A DNA stretch of 64,000 nucleotides. Origin: an uncultured Pelagibacteraceae bacterium (lineage in GTDB: Bacteria; Pseudomonadota; Alphaproteobacteria; Pelagibacterales; Pelagibacteraceae). Below are positions 25,992 through 34,517 of the stretch, one piece after another; position 1 is the first letter of the stretch, and every line of letters begins with the position of its first letter. The notes under the pieces are model-generated. The model saw nothing but the letters and a program-made list of their open reading frames with translations. It searched no databases and was not told the DNA's origin. The stretch covers positions 124,001 to 188,000 of the forward strand of contig CACIRD010000001.1 of NCBI GenBank assembly GCA_902588965.1. The letters are read 5' to 3'. The translations under genes were made by a program, and so were the position numbers.

Positions 25992-27932
25992 ATGAATAAA
26001 TTAGTGTCCCAAGCCATTAAGAAAGCTGTCTCAGAATATAGCCTTAAAACCCCAAAAGAAATAAACAAGGAAAAAAGACCTGATTTGTTTTCGCTTAACA
26101 ATAATACTGAATTATTTCAAAACTCTAAGGGTATAACTATTAAAATAGACAGAGCGAGAGACGTTAATTTAACTGATTTTGGAAAAGCTACACTGAGTGA
26201 TAGGTATCTTGGTGAGAATGAATCTTTTCAAGATCTTTTTGCGAGAGTAGCTAGCCATTATGCAGACGACAACTTACATGCACAAAGACTTTATAACTAC
26301 ATAAGCCAACTTTGGTTTATGCCGGCAACTCCAGTTTTGTCTAATGGCGGAACTACTAGAGGTTTGCCAATCTCATGTTTTTTAAACGAAGCGGGAGACA
26401 GTCTAAATGGCATTTTAGATTTATGGAGTGAAAATGTTTGGTTAGCGGCAAGAGGTGGAGGTATAGGAAGTTACTGGGGTAACCTAAGATCAATTGGTGA
26501 AAAAATTGGAAGAGTTGGCAAAACTTCTGGCATAATACCATTTATAAAAGTTATGGACTCGTTAACAATGGCGATTAGCCAAGGTTCATTGAGAAGAGGA
26601 TCAGCCGCATGCTATCTTCCTATTGATCATCCTGAAGTTGAAGAATTTATAGAAATGAGAAGACCAACAGGAGGTGATCCAAATCGTAAAGCTCTTAACT
26701 TGCACCATGGAGTTTTGGTATCAGATTCTTTTATGAGAGCTGTAGAAATGGATGAACAATGGGCTTTAAAAAGTCCAAAAGATGGAGTTGTGCAAGCAAG
26801 AGTTTCGGCTAGAAATTTATGGATTAGACTTTTAACTGCAAGAATTGAAACAGGAGAGCCTTATATTATTTATATTGATACAGTTAACAGAATGATACCA
26901 CAGCACCATAAGCTTGCTGGATTAACGGTTAAAACTTCTAACTTGTGTAGCGAGATTACTTTACCAACTGGGGTTGATAAAGAAGGCAGAGACAGAACAG
27001 CAGTGTGCTGTTTGTCATCACTAAATGTAGAAAAGTATGACGAATGGAAAGATGATGAAAATTTTATTGGTGACGTCATGAGATTTCTAGATAACGTGTT
27101 AACTGATTTTATTGAAAACGCGCCAGAGCAATTTAGTGATGCTACTTATTCCGCATTAAAAGAAAGAAGTGTAGGTTTAGGTGTAATGGGACTACATTCT
27201 TTTTTCCAAAAAAAAATGATTCCACTTGAATCTGTAATGAGTAAAGCGTGGAACAAAAAAATATTTGAACATATTCAAAAAAATGTTGATAAAGCATCAA
27301 AAGATTTGGCTGAAGAAAGAGGAGCGTGCCCAGATGCATCTGACTATGGTATTAAAGAGAGATTTTCAAACAAAACTGCTATCGCACCTACAGCCTCTAT
27401 TTCTATTATTTGTGGAGGAACTTCACCAGGAGTCGAGCCAATTGCAGCTAACAGCTATACACATAAAACACTATCGGGTTCTTTTAATGTTCGAAATAGA
27501 CATTTAAAACAATTACTCTCCAAATATAATAAAGATAACGATGAAGTTTGGTCAAGCATCACAACTAACCAGGGTTCAGTTTCTCACTTGGATTTTTTAA
27601 GTCAAAATGAAAAAGATGTATTTAAAACAGCTTTTGAACTAGATCAAAAATGGATAATTGAATTAAGTGCTGATAGAACGCCTCATATTTCTCAAGCACA
27701 ATCAATAAATATATTTTTACCTGCAGATGTGCATAAAAAAGAATTGCACCAGATACATTTTCAAGCTTGGAAAAAAGGTTTGAAAAGTTTGTATTATTGT
27801 AGGTCAAAATCAATTCAACGTGCTGAAAATGTTAATGATGCAAATTCAACAGATATTACAGCGAACGTTTATCAATCAAATAAAGAACAAGACAATCAAC
27901 CAGAATACGAGGAGTGTTTATCATGTCAGTAA
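25992..27932 (+). CDS. nrdA: Ribonucleoside-diphosphate reductase, alpha subunit (class I)
   Basis: 646 residues. Catalytic cysteines are visible: Cys129 (GLPISCF) and Cys340 or Cys339 (VCCLSS) form the active-site pair, Cys319 (SNLCSEI) is the thiyl radical site, and Cys642/Cys645 (ECLSCQ) are the mobile C-terminal thiols. It makes dNDPs with NrdB. The protein starts near the catalytic barrel's lead-in with no N-terminal ATP-cone (E. coli NrdA is 761 residues), so dATP feedback through a cone is absent. AAGG precedes the ATG by 6 bp. The stop overlaps nrdB. Confidence 0.92.
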   Translation: MNKLVSQAIKKAVSEYSLKTPKEINKEKRPDLFSLNNNTELFQNSKGITIKIDRARDVNLTDFGKATLSDRYLGENESFQDLFARVASHYADDNLHAQRLYNYISQLWFMPATPVLSNGGTTRGLPISCFLNEAGDSLNGILDLWSENVWLAARGGGIGSYWGNLRSIGEKIGRVGKTSGIIPFIKVMDSLTMAISQGSLRRGSAACYLPIDHPEVEEFIEMRRPTGGDPNRKALNLHHGVLVSDSFMRAVEMDEQWALKSPKDGVVQARVSARNLWIRLLTARIETGEPYIIYIDTVNRMIPQHHKLAGLTVKTSNLCSEITLPTGVDKEGRDRTAVCCLSSLNVEKYDEWKDDENFIGDVMRFLDNVLTDFIENAPEQFSDATYSALKERSVGLGVMGLHSFFQKKMIPLESVMSKAWNKKIFEHIQKNVDKASKDLAEERGACPDASDYGIKERFSNKTAIAPTASISIICGGTSPGVEPIAANSYTHKTLSGSFNVRNRHLKQLLSKYNKDNDEVWSSITTNQGSVSHLDFLSQNEKDVFKTAFELDQKWIIELSADRTPHISQAQSINIFLPADVHKKELHQIHFQAWKKGLKSLYYCRSKSIQRAENVNDANSTDITANVYQSNKEQDNQPEYEECLSCQ

Positions 27933-28930
27933 TAAAACAAGAAAAAAAAGAAATTATTCAACCAAAAAAAATGGGCCTGCTAGTAGAAAACCCAGTATAT
28001 AAACCTTTTAGATATCCATGGTGTTATGATGCATGGTTAACCCAACAAAGAATTCACTGGCTCCCAGAGGAAGTTCCACTAGGGGATGACGTAAGAGATT
28101 GGCAAAAAAACTTATCACAAGCAGAAAAAAATTTATTAACGCAAATATTTAGATTTTTTACTCAAGCAGATGTTGAAGTTAACAATTGTTATCTTAGACA
28201 TTACACAACTGTTTTTAAGCCAACAGAGGTACTAATGATGATGACAGCTTTCGCAGCAATGGAAACAGTGCATATAGCTGCTTATTCACATCTCTTAGAT
28301 ACAATTGGAATGCCAGAGTCTGAGTATTCTGCTTTTATGAAATATAAGGAGATGAAAGATAAATACGATTATATGCAAGGATTCAATGTAAATTCAAAAG
28401 AAGATATTGCAAAAACAGTTGCTGTGTTCAGTGCATTTACCGAAGGACTACAGTTGTTTGCAAGTTTTGCAATATTGTTAAATTTTCCAAGACATAACAA
28501 AATGAAAGGTATGGGTCAAATCGTAACTTGGTCAGTTCGAGATGAAACTTTACATTGTAATTCCATGATTAGAATATTTAAAGAATTCATTAAAGAAAAC
28601 CCGGAAGTTTGGACGCCAAAACTTAAGAAAGAACTTTATGATGCTTGTAGAACAATTATTGAGCATGAAGATTCTTTTATCGATTTAGCATTTGAAATGG
28701 GTCCAATGGAAGGTCTAACGGCTCAGGAAGTAAAAGATTATATTAGATTCATTGGCAACAGAAGACTTACTCAACTAGGTTTAGAGCCAATTTATAAAGT
28801 TGATAAAAATCCACTAACTTGGCTAGACACTATGCTGAATGCCGTCGAACATATGAACTTCTTTGAAGGAAGAGCTACAGAGTATTCTAAAGCATCAACA
28901 CAAGGTACTTGGGTTGAAGCTTTTAGTTAA
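27923..28930 (+). CDS. nrdB: Ribonucleoside-diphosphate reductase, beta subunit (class I)
   Basis: 335 residues. The ATG at 27923 has AGGAG 8 bp ahead and is preferred to GTG 27914. The ferritin-like core shows Glu114-x-x-His117 (AMETVHIAAY) with Tyr121 in the radical position, and later WSVRDETLHCN supplies Glu and His ligands of the second half. It generates the radical used by NrdA. No N-terminal ATP-cone is present. It overlaps the nrdA stop by 10 bp, so translation is coupled. A strong ribosome site and a 16-codon ORF follow. Confidence 0.92.
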   Translation: MSVIKQEKKEIIQPKKMGLLVENPVYKPFRYPWCYDAWLTQQRIHWLPEEVPLGDDVRDWQKNLSQAEKNLLTQIFRFFTQADVEVNNCYLRHYTTVFKPTEVLMMMTAFAAMETVHIAAYSHLLDTIGMPESEYSAFMKYKEMKDKYDYMQGFNVNSKEDIAKTVAVFSAFTEGLQLFASFAILLNFPRHNKMKGMGQIVTWSVRDETLHCNSMIRIFKEFIKENPEVWTPKLKKELYDACRTIIEHEDSFIDLAFEMGPMEGLTAQEVKDYIRFIGNRRLTQLGLEPIYKVDKNPLTWLDTMLNAVEHMNFFEGRATEYSKASTQGTWVEAFS

Positions 28931-28947
28931 AATAAGGAGGATGTAAA

Positions 28948-28998
28948 ATGGAAGTACTATTTTTAATCATTGTAGTAATACATTTAGCAAATAACTAA
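28948..28998 (+). CDS. Very small hydrophobic ORF after nrdB (16 codons)
   Basis: ATG to TAA encodes MEVLFLIIVVIHLANN, a single membrane-helix-like peptide. AGGAGG at 28935-28940 is the full Shine-Dalgarno consensus, 7 bp before the ATG, stronger than those of most genes in this window. It lies 17 bp after nrdB on the same strand and before the convergent prpC. The peptide matches no family I know. It could be a small membrane protein or a chance ORF; the ribosome site is the main support. Confidence 0.5.
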   Translation: MEVLFLIIVVIHLANN

Positions 28999-29010
28999 GT
29001 TTTAAAAAAA

Positions 29011-30135
29011 CTATCTATTATTTAAGGATAAGACTTTTCTGTGCTGACTTCCGTTGTAAGCGGCTAGAGGTCTTATTAATTTATTATTTGAAATTTGCTC
29101 AATTATATGAGCAGACCAGCCAGTTATTCTCGATATCACAAATATTGGTGTAAAAAAATCAGTATCAAATCCCATCAAATGATATGTAGGGCCAGTAGGG
29201 TAATCAACATTTGGATGAATATTTTTTCTATCAATCATAACTTTTTCAACAATATCGTATATTTTTTCAAATTTTTTATCTTTTTTAATTTTCGCAACTT
29301 TTTTAAAATATTCTCTCATTGTTGGCACTCTAGAATCTCCACTTTTATAAACTCTATGTCCAAAGCCCATAACGACATCTTTATTATCTAAAGCTTTATT
29401 AATCCAATTTAGTGCGTTTTCTGGCTTTTTAATTTTGTTCATCATGTGCATTACTTCTTCATTAGCACCACCATGCAGAGGTCCTTTCAAACTTGCGATA
29501 GCCCCGGTTATTGCGCCGTGAATATCTGACAAACTACTTGTTATGGTTCTTGCGGTAAAAGTAGAAACATTAAAACTATGCTCAGCATATAAAATAAGAG
29601 ATACATCGAAAGCTTTAACTATATCTTTGTTTGGAACTTTACCGAAACACATATAAAAAAAATTTTCAGAAAAAGACAAATTATTTTTTGGAGGTATAAT
29701 TTTTTTTCCTTTTCTAGATCTGTAAAAAGCAGCCAAAGAAACTGGAGTCTTAGCGAAAATTCTCATTACTTTTCGCATATTCGCTTTTGGAGAGTTGTCT
29801 TTAGTTTCTTTATCTTCAAGACCCATAATACTTACTGCAGTTCTTGCTGCATCCATAGGATGGGCTTTTGATGGAAATTTTTTAATATCATCTAGCAAAG
29901 TTTTGGAAAGCTTTCTCTCTTTTCTCTCTTGTTTTTCAAAATCTTTTAACTGTTTTTTATTTGGCAATTCACCATTTAAAATCAAAAAAGCAACCTCTTC
30001 AAATTTACATTTTTCACACAGATCTTGTGCTGCATAACCTCTATAAGTTAAAGAGTTTATTTCTGGCATGACCTTTGAAACAGCAGTTTCGTCAACTGTT
30101 ACACCCATTAAACCTTTTTTAATCTCATCGCTCAT
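29011..30135 (-). CDS. prpC: 2-methylcitrate synthase (citrate synthase family)
   Basis: 374 residues, short type II-like citrate synthase. GPLHGGANEEVMHMM carries the first catalytic His, MGFGHRVYKSGDSR the second His with Arg for oxaloacetate, and NVDYPTGPTYHLMGFDTDFFTPIFVISRITGWSAHIIEQ the catalytic Asp region. Citrate synthases are close relatives; the assignment to propionyl-CoA condensation comes from the adjacent prpB and prpD. It is last in the operon gph-lysE-prpD-prpB-prpC and touches prpB by one base. Confidence 0.87.
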   Translation of the reverse strand: MSDEIKKGLMGVTVDETAVSKVMPEINSLTYRGYAAQDLCEKCKFEEVAFLILNGELPNKKQLKDFEKQERKERKLSKTLLDDIKKFPSKAHPMDAARTAVSIMGLEDKETKDNSPKANMRKVMRIFAKTPVSLAAFYRSRKGKKIIPPKNNLSFSENFFYMCFGKVPNKDIVKAFDVSLILYAEHSFNVSTFTARTITSSLSDIHGAITGAIASLKGPLHGGANEEVMHMMNKIKKPENALNWINKALDNKDVVMGFGHRVYKSGDSRVPTMREYFKKVAKIKKDKKFEKIYDIVEKVMIDRKNIHPNVDYPTGPTYHLMGFDTDFFTPIFVISRITGWSAHIIEQISNNKLIRPLAAYNGSQHRKVLSLNNR

Positions 30136-31031
30136 TATTCGTGACCCTCTGTACTAAAATTATATATTTTTTCATCCAAAGAATTATATTTTTCATATTC
30201 AACGATTTCATATAATCTTTTTCTAGTTTGCATTTTATCTATTATATTATTTTGATGTCCATCCTTAAAAATGTCCCTTAATCCATCTTCAACACTTTTC
30301 ATTGCTAGTCTTTGAGTAGTGACTGGATATATTACTATATTATAACCTAAACTTTCTAAATCTTTGTAATTTAATATTTTAGTTTTTCCAAATTCAGTCA
30401 TATTTGCTAATAAATAACAATTAAGAGACTTTCTTACTATTTCAAATTCTTTTTCATTTGCTAGCGCTTCAGGGAATACAATTTCTGCCCCAGCATCTAT
30501 ATAAGCTTTGCACCTATTTATCATTTTATCTATTCCCTCGACAGCTTTAGCATCGGATCTAGCTATAATTTTAAAATTTTGATCTTTTTTAGCACTTACA
30601 CATTCTTTAATTTTAGCAACCATTTCTTCTGTACTAATTAATTCTTTATTTTCTAAGTGACCACATCTTTTTCTTGCAACTTGATCTTCAAGATGAACTG
30701 CTGCTATGCCAAATTCCTCAAAAGTTTCAATTGTTTTTTTACAAGATTTAAAACCCGTATCTATATCAACTATTGTCGGTAAATTAGTTACTCTAGAAAT
30801 TAAATATGATCTGGTACTTACATCTTCCAATGTGGTGAGACCTATATCTGGGAATCCTAAATCATTTGCCATTACACCACCAGAAACATAAACTGCATCG
30901 TAACCAATTTCTTCTATAACTTTAGCAGTGAGCGGGTTGTAAGCACCTGGTACTCTTAAAATTTTATTTGATTTTAATTTTTGAACAAGTATTGCTCTTT
31001 TTTCTTCAGGTTTTTTTTCGACAAAGTGCAT
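30135..31031 (-). CDS. prpB: 2-methylisocitrate lyase
   Basis: 298 residues, PEP mutase/isocitrate lyase barrel. VPGAYNPLTAKVIEEIGYDAVYVSGG binds substrate, DIDTGF holds Mg-binding Asp, and VARKRCGHLENKEL contains the lyase signature KRCGH with the catalytic Cys. It splits 2-methylisocitrate into pyruvate and succinate. It shares one base with prpD upstream and one with prpC downstream, giving tight coupling of the three methylcitrate enzymes. Confidence 0.9.
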   Translation of the reverse strand: MHFVEKKPEEKRAILVQKLKSNKILRVPGAYNPLTAKVIEEIGYDAVYVSGGVMANDLGFPDIGLTTLEDVSTRSYLISRVTNLPTIVDIDTGFKSCKKTIETFEEFGIAAVHLEDQVARKRCGHLENKELISTEEMVAKIKECVSAKKDQNFKIIARSDAKAVEGIDKMINRCKAYIDAGAEIVFPEALANEKEFEIVRKSLNCYLLANMTEFGKTKILNYKDLESLGYNIVIYPVTTQRLAMKSVEDGLRDIFKDGHQNNIIDKMQTRKRLYEIVEYEKYNSLDEKIYNFSTEGHE

Positions 31032-32533
31032 TAAAAGATACCTTTTTTATTATTTTTTTTTAATTTTAATTTATTAACTTCAAGGTTCAATTTATTTAGC
31101 TGACCAGCTTTAAGATTTTTCAGATTTTGAACACACTTTAAAAATCTAGCACATTCTTTTTTTGATAAAATTTTATCAGTAAGGGTTAAAAATTTATTAA
31201 TATAATTTGATCGATTAAATGGTCTTGAACCATAAGGATGAGCATCAGCCTTATCCAATTGTTCTATAACTTTCTTTCCATTTTTTAGAGTAACAATTAC
31301 TTTAGCCCCAAAAGATTTATTTTTTGGATCTGGATCATGATATTTTCTTGTCCATTGTTTATCTTCATGTGTTTTTATTGAACGCCATATTTTAATTGTA
31401 CTTTTTTTATTTGCTCTACTTTTTGTATAAGATTTTATGTGATGCCAATTACCATCTTCTAAAGCTACAGCGAATATATACATGATAGAATGATCTAGAG
31501 TTTCTCTACTCGCATTTGGATCCATTTTTTGAGGATCATTTGCTCCTGTTCCAATTACGTTATGAGTATGATGGCTTGTGTAAATATCAATTTTTTTTAC
31601 TTGATTTAAATTTTGAATCTTTTGATTTAATTTTTTAGCAATATCTATTAATGCCTGAGCTTGATATTCTGCTGAGTATTCTTTCGTATAAGTTTCAAGT
31701 ATTGCTTTCTTTTCCTCATTTTTCTTTGGCAATGGGATTTTGTAAATTGCTTTTTTTCCATCCAAGATCCTAGCTATGACACTATCTTCACCTTCATAAA
31801 TTGGACTTGGAGCTCCTTCACCTCTCATTGTTCTATCAACAGCTTCTATAGCTAGTTTACCCGCATGAGCTGGTGCAAAAGCCTTCCAGCTTGAAATTTC
31901 ACCTTTTCTGGACTGTCTTGTGGAAATAGTAGTATGTAATGCCTGTTGAATTGATTGATAAATAACTTCTGTTTTTAGTTTAAGCATAGTGCCAATTCCT
32001 GCCGCCACACTTGGACCCAGGTGGGCAATATGATCTACTTTGTGTTTATGAAGACAAATACCTTTCACAAGATTTACCTGAACTTCATAAGCAGTCAAAA
32101 TACCTTTTATTAAATTTAATCCACTAATTTTTTTTTGTTGTGCAACCGCAAGCAAAGGAGGAATATTATCACCTGGATGGCTATAGTCTGCAGCTAAAAA
32201 TGTATCATGAAAATCTAGTTCTCTAACAGCCGTACCATTTGACCATGCTGCCCATTCACAATCAACTTTTATATTTGAATTAATTCCAAATAAGTTTGCC
32301 CCATTTTTTCTAACATGTTTTAAAGCCATTTCTCTTGAAGAAATAACTGCCTTTCTATTTAATGAAGCAATCGCTACTGAGGAATTGTCAATTATTCTAT
32401 TAATTACCATTTCAACAGATTTTTTATTAAGTTTAGAATTATCACTCGCAATTTCAGCTATTTTCCAGGCCAATTGATTTTTTTTTGGCAGGTGTATTTT
32501 TGATGGATAAACTTTAACTTTATGAATAATCAA
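31031..32533 (-). CDS. prpD: 2-methylcitrate dehydratase (MmgE/PrpD family)
   Basis: 500 residues from a TTG at 32533 that has AGGAG (plus-strand CTCCT 32539-32543) 5 bp ahead and gives the family-like start IIHKVKVYPS. An ATG at 32566 would add 11 residues and overlap the lysE end. The helical domain carries ELDFHDTFLAADYSHPGDNIPPLLA, and SRQSRKGEISSWKAFAPAHAGKLAIEA is the PrpD substrate region. This cofactor-free dehydratase makes 2-methylaconitate or methylisocitrate from 2-methylcitrate. Length fits E. coli PrpD (483). Confidence 0.88.
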   Translation of the reverse strand: MIIHKVKVYPSKIHLPKKNQLAWKIAEIASDNSKLNKKSVEMVINRIIDNSSVAIASLNRKAVISSREMALKHVRKNGANLFGINSNIKVDCEWAAWSNGTAVRELDFHDTFLAADYSHPGDNIPPLLAVAQQKKISGLNLIKGILTAYEVQVNLVKGICLHKHKVDHIAHLGPSVAAGIGTMLKLKTEVIYQSIQQALHTTISTRQSRKGEISSWKAFAPAHAGKLAIEAVDRTMRGEGAPSPIYEGEDSVIARILDGKKAIYKIPLPKKNEEKKAILETYTKEYSAEYQAQALIDIAKKLNQKIQNLNQVKKIDIYTSHHTHNVIGTGANDPQKMDPNASRETLDHSIMYIFAVALEDGNWHHIKSYTKSRANKKSTIKIWRSIKTHEDKQWTRKYHDPDPKNKSFGAKVIVTLKNGKKVIEQLDKADAHPYGSRPFNRSNYINKFLTLTDKILSKKECARFLKCVQNLKNLKAGQLNKLNLEVNKLKLKKNNKKGIF

Positions 32534-32552
32534 ATTAACTCCTAAAATATTC

Positions 32553-33152
32553 TTACTGTAATACAATAATAATAGCAGTTATCAAAAGTAAAATTGCTAA
32601 AAAATACTCAATTGCTGCTTTAATTTTATTACTTTTTACTAAATTTCGTATTGCAGATCCAAAAGCTGCCCAAGGAGATATTGATAATGGACAAATTATT
32701 AGTGCAACAAAAGCAATAAAAATAATTGAAATAATTAAGTTTCCATCTTCTGGTAAAAATCCTGAAGCAGCCATGCTAGATATAGTCCACGCTTTTGGGT
32801 TTATAATTTGAAATAATGCAGCTTCATAGAATTTTAAAGGTCTAGAGTTGTCCTCTTTAATTTTGCTAAATGATCCAATAATTTTATATCCAAGATATAA
32901 AAGATAAAAACTACATATTATTTTTAATATGTTTTGCAGTTGAGGAAAAATTTGAAATATTTTACCAAGGCCCATACATACCAAGATTAATTGGAGAACA
33001 TGACCAATAGTAATACCTGACATATGCGGTATTGTTTTAAAAAAACCAAATTTAAGACCAGAAGTTAGAACCATTGCATTATTAGGTCCTGGAGTTACAT
33101 ACATAACAAAATAAAAACTAACTAAAGCAAATATTAAATTTAAATCAGTCAT
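32553..33152 (-). CDS. LysE/RhtB family exporter
   Basis: 199 residues, six predicted helices. FYFVMYVTPGPNNAMVLTSGLKFGF (about 14-38) is the LysE/RhtB signature with the Pro-Gly-Pro, and INPKAWTISSMAA the second one. It exports amino acids or homoserine-lactone-like metabolites; the substrate is unknown. It overlaps gph by 8 bp and lies 19 bp before prpD, so it is in the methylcitrate operon. Confidence 0.82.
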   Translation of the reverse strand: MTDLNLIFALVSFYFVMYVTPGPNNAMVLTSGLKFGFFKTIPHMSGITIGHVLQLILVCMGLGKIFQIFPQLQNILKIICSFYLLYLGYKIIGSFSKIKEDNSRPLKFYEAALFQIINPKAWTISSMAASGFLPEDGNLIISIIFIAFVALIICPLSISPWAAFGSAIRNLVKSNKIKAAIEYFLAILLLITAIIIVLQ

Positions 33153-33834
33153 TTAAATATTTTAAAACAATCTTTTCCATACCAATAAAATTTTGAACCA
33201 AGTGATTATGATATATTTGTTCAACTTTTTTATCAGTGTATCCATCTTTTAAAAGTATCATTGGCATTCCAGCAGCCTTAGCTGCATCAGCATCATTTTC
33301 ACTATCGCCAATCATTATACTATTTTTGATTTCACCACCTATTATTTCTATTGTGCTAATTAAATGTCTAGGATCAGGTTTGCAATAATCAAAAGTATTT
33401 CCACCCGTAACATGATTAAAAAAGTCGTAAATTTTAATTTTTTTTAATAAATCAATGGCAAGATGTTCTTGTTTATTAGTACAAACACCCATTTGAATAT
33501 TTAATTTTTTTGCCCATTTAAGAAAGTCTAAAACACCATCAATTAGTTTGCTTTCCTTAATGATATTTTTTGCGTAAAAATTAATAAATTCTTTGACCAT
33601 TTCATTTTTAGTTTTATCATCTGTAATTTTTGAAAATTCTTTTTTTGCACTTTCCCACAAAGATCTACCAATAAGGACCGACGCTCCCTTCCCAACAAGG
33701 TTTCTGATTTCCTCAACTCCTTTTGTGCTATATCCAAATTTTTCCATGACATGATTGTGAGCTCTCATTAAGTCTGGTGCGGTATCTACTAAAGTTCCGT
33801 CTAGATCAAATAAAATAGTTAATTTTTGACTCAT
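33145..33834 (-). CDS. gph: Phosphoglycolate phosphatase-like HAD hydrolase
   Basis: 229 residues. FDLDGTLVDTAPDLMRAHN (10-28) gives the nucleophile Asp and the acid Asp of HAD phosphatases, MGVCTNKQEHLAIDLL the second motif, CKPDPRHL the Lys motif, and IMIGDSENDADAAKAAGMP the Mg motif. Family members salvage 2-phosphoglycolate from DNA repair or photorespiration-like chemistry. Being first in the prp operon is unusual and functionally unexplained. It is 71 bp from the divergent glmU-like gene. Confidence 0.83.
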   Translation of the reverse strand: MSQKLTILFDLDGTLVDTAPDLMRAHNHVMEKFGYSTKGVEEIRNLVGKGASVLIGRSLWESAKKEFSKITDDKTKNEMVKEFINFYAKNIIKESKLIDGVLDFLKWAKKLNIQMGVCTNKQEHLAIDLLKKIKIYDFFNHVTGGNTFDYCKPDPRHLISTIEIIGGEIKNSIMIGDSENDADAAKAAGMPMILLKDGYTDKKVEQIYHNHLVQNFIGMEKIVLKYLND

Positions 33835-33905
33835 TTTAAAAGTATTATTAAGAAATAATTTGTGAATTAAACAACATAGATACTGAACTATAAGAAAAAA
33901 ATCAA

Positions 33906-34517
33906 ATGAAACAAATTTATTTACAAAACAAAATTAGAAACAAGTTTATTAAACTTGGTGTTAAAATGATAGCTCCAGAAACAGTTTTTTTTTCAAAGGA
34001 TACAAAAATAGGAAAAAATGTAACAATTGAACCATATGTAGTATTTGGAAAAAAAGTAAAAATTAAAAATAATGTTAAGATTTTATCTTTCTCACACTTT
34101 GAAGATGTCAAGATAGAAGATGGAGTAATTGTAGGACCTTTTGCGAGGTTGAGACCAGGAACAATTCTAGAAAAAAATTCTAAGGTTGGAAATTTTGTTG
34201 AAATAAAAAAAAGTAAAATTGGAAAAAACTCAAAAGTTAATCATTTATCATATGTTGGAGATAGCTTGGTTGGCAAAGCATCAAATATTGGAGCTGGTAC
34301 AATCACATGTAATTATGATGGGATTAAAAAAAGCAAAACCATTATAAAAGATAAAGTCTTTGTAGGTTCTAATACGTCTTTAGTTGCTCCAGTAACATTA
34401 AACAAAGGGTCAATAATAGGGGCAGGTTCAGTAATAACTAAAAATGTAAAAAGTGAATCGCTTGCACTTACTAGAGCAGTTCAGGTAGAAAAAAAAAATT
34501 ATAGGAGAAAAAAATAA
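33906..34517 (+). CDS. GlmU-type acetyltransferase domain protein, no uridyltransferase domain
   Basis: 203 residues that align only with the C-terminal half of GlmU: RNKFIKLGVKMIAPETVFFSKDTKIG, FARLRPGT, VGNFVEIKKSKIGKNSKVNHLSYVGD, GAGTITCNYDG and SNTSLVAPVTL. This left-handed beta-helix acetylates glucosamine-1-phosphate. The N-terminal pyrophosphorylase (about 230 residues, GxGTRM) is absent and nothing of it remains upstream, where gph diverges. The GlmU uridylyl step would need another protein. It shares a TAATG with glmS, so both act on the UDP-GlcNAc route. Confidence 0.87.
   Translation: MKQIYLQNKIRNKFIKLGVKMIAPETVFFSKDTKIGKNVTIEPYVVFGKKVKIKNNVKILSFSHFEDVKIEDGVIVGPFARLRPGTILEKNSKVGNFVEIKKSKIGKNSKVNHLSYVGDSLVGKASNIGAGTITCNYDGIKKSKTIIKDKVFVGSNTSLVAPVTLNKGSIIGAGSVITKNVKSESLALTRAVQVEKKNYRRKK

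Noticed and set aside
27914..27922. GTG start for nrdB
   Set aside because: The GTG overlaps the AGGAG ribosome site that is correctly spaced for the ATG at 27923.
32534..32566. ATG start for prpD at 32566
   Set aside because: It overlaps the lysE end and adds atypical residues, while TTG 32533 has AGGAG at good spacing and a family-like start.
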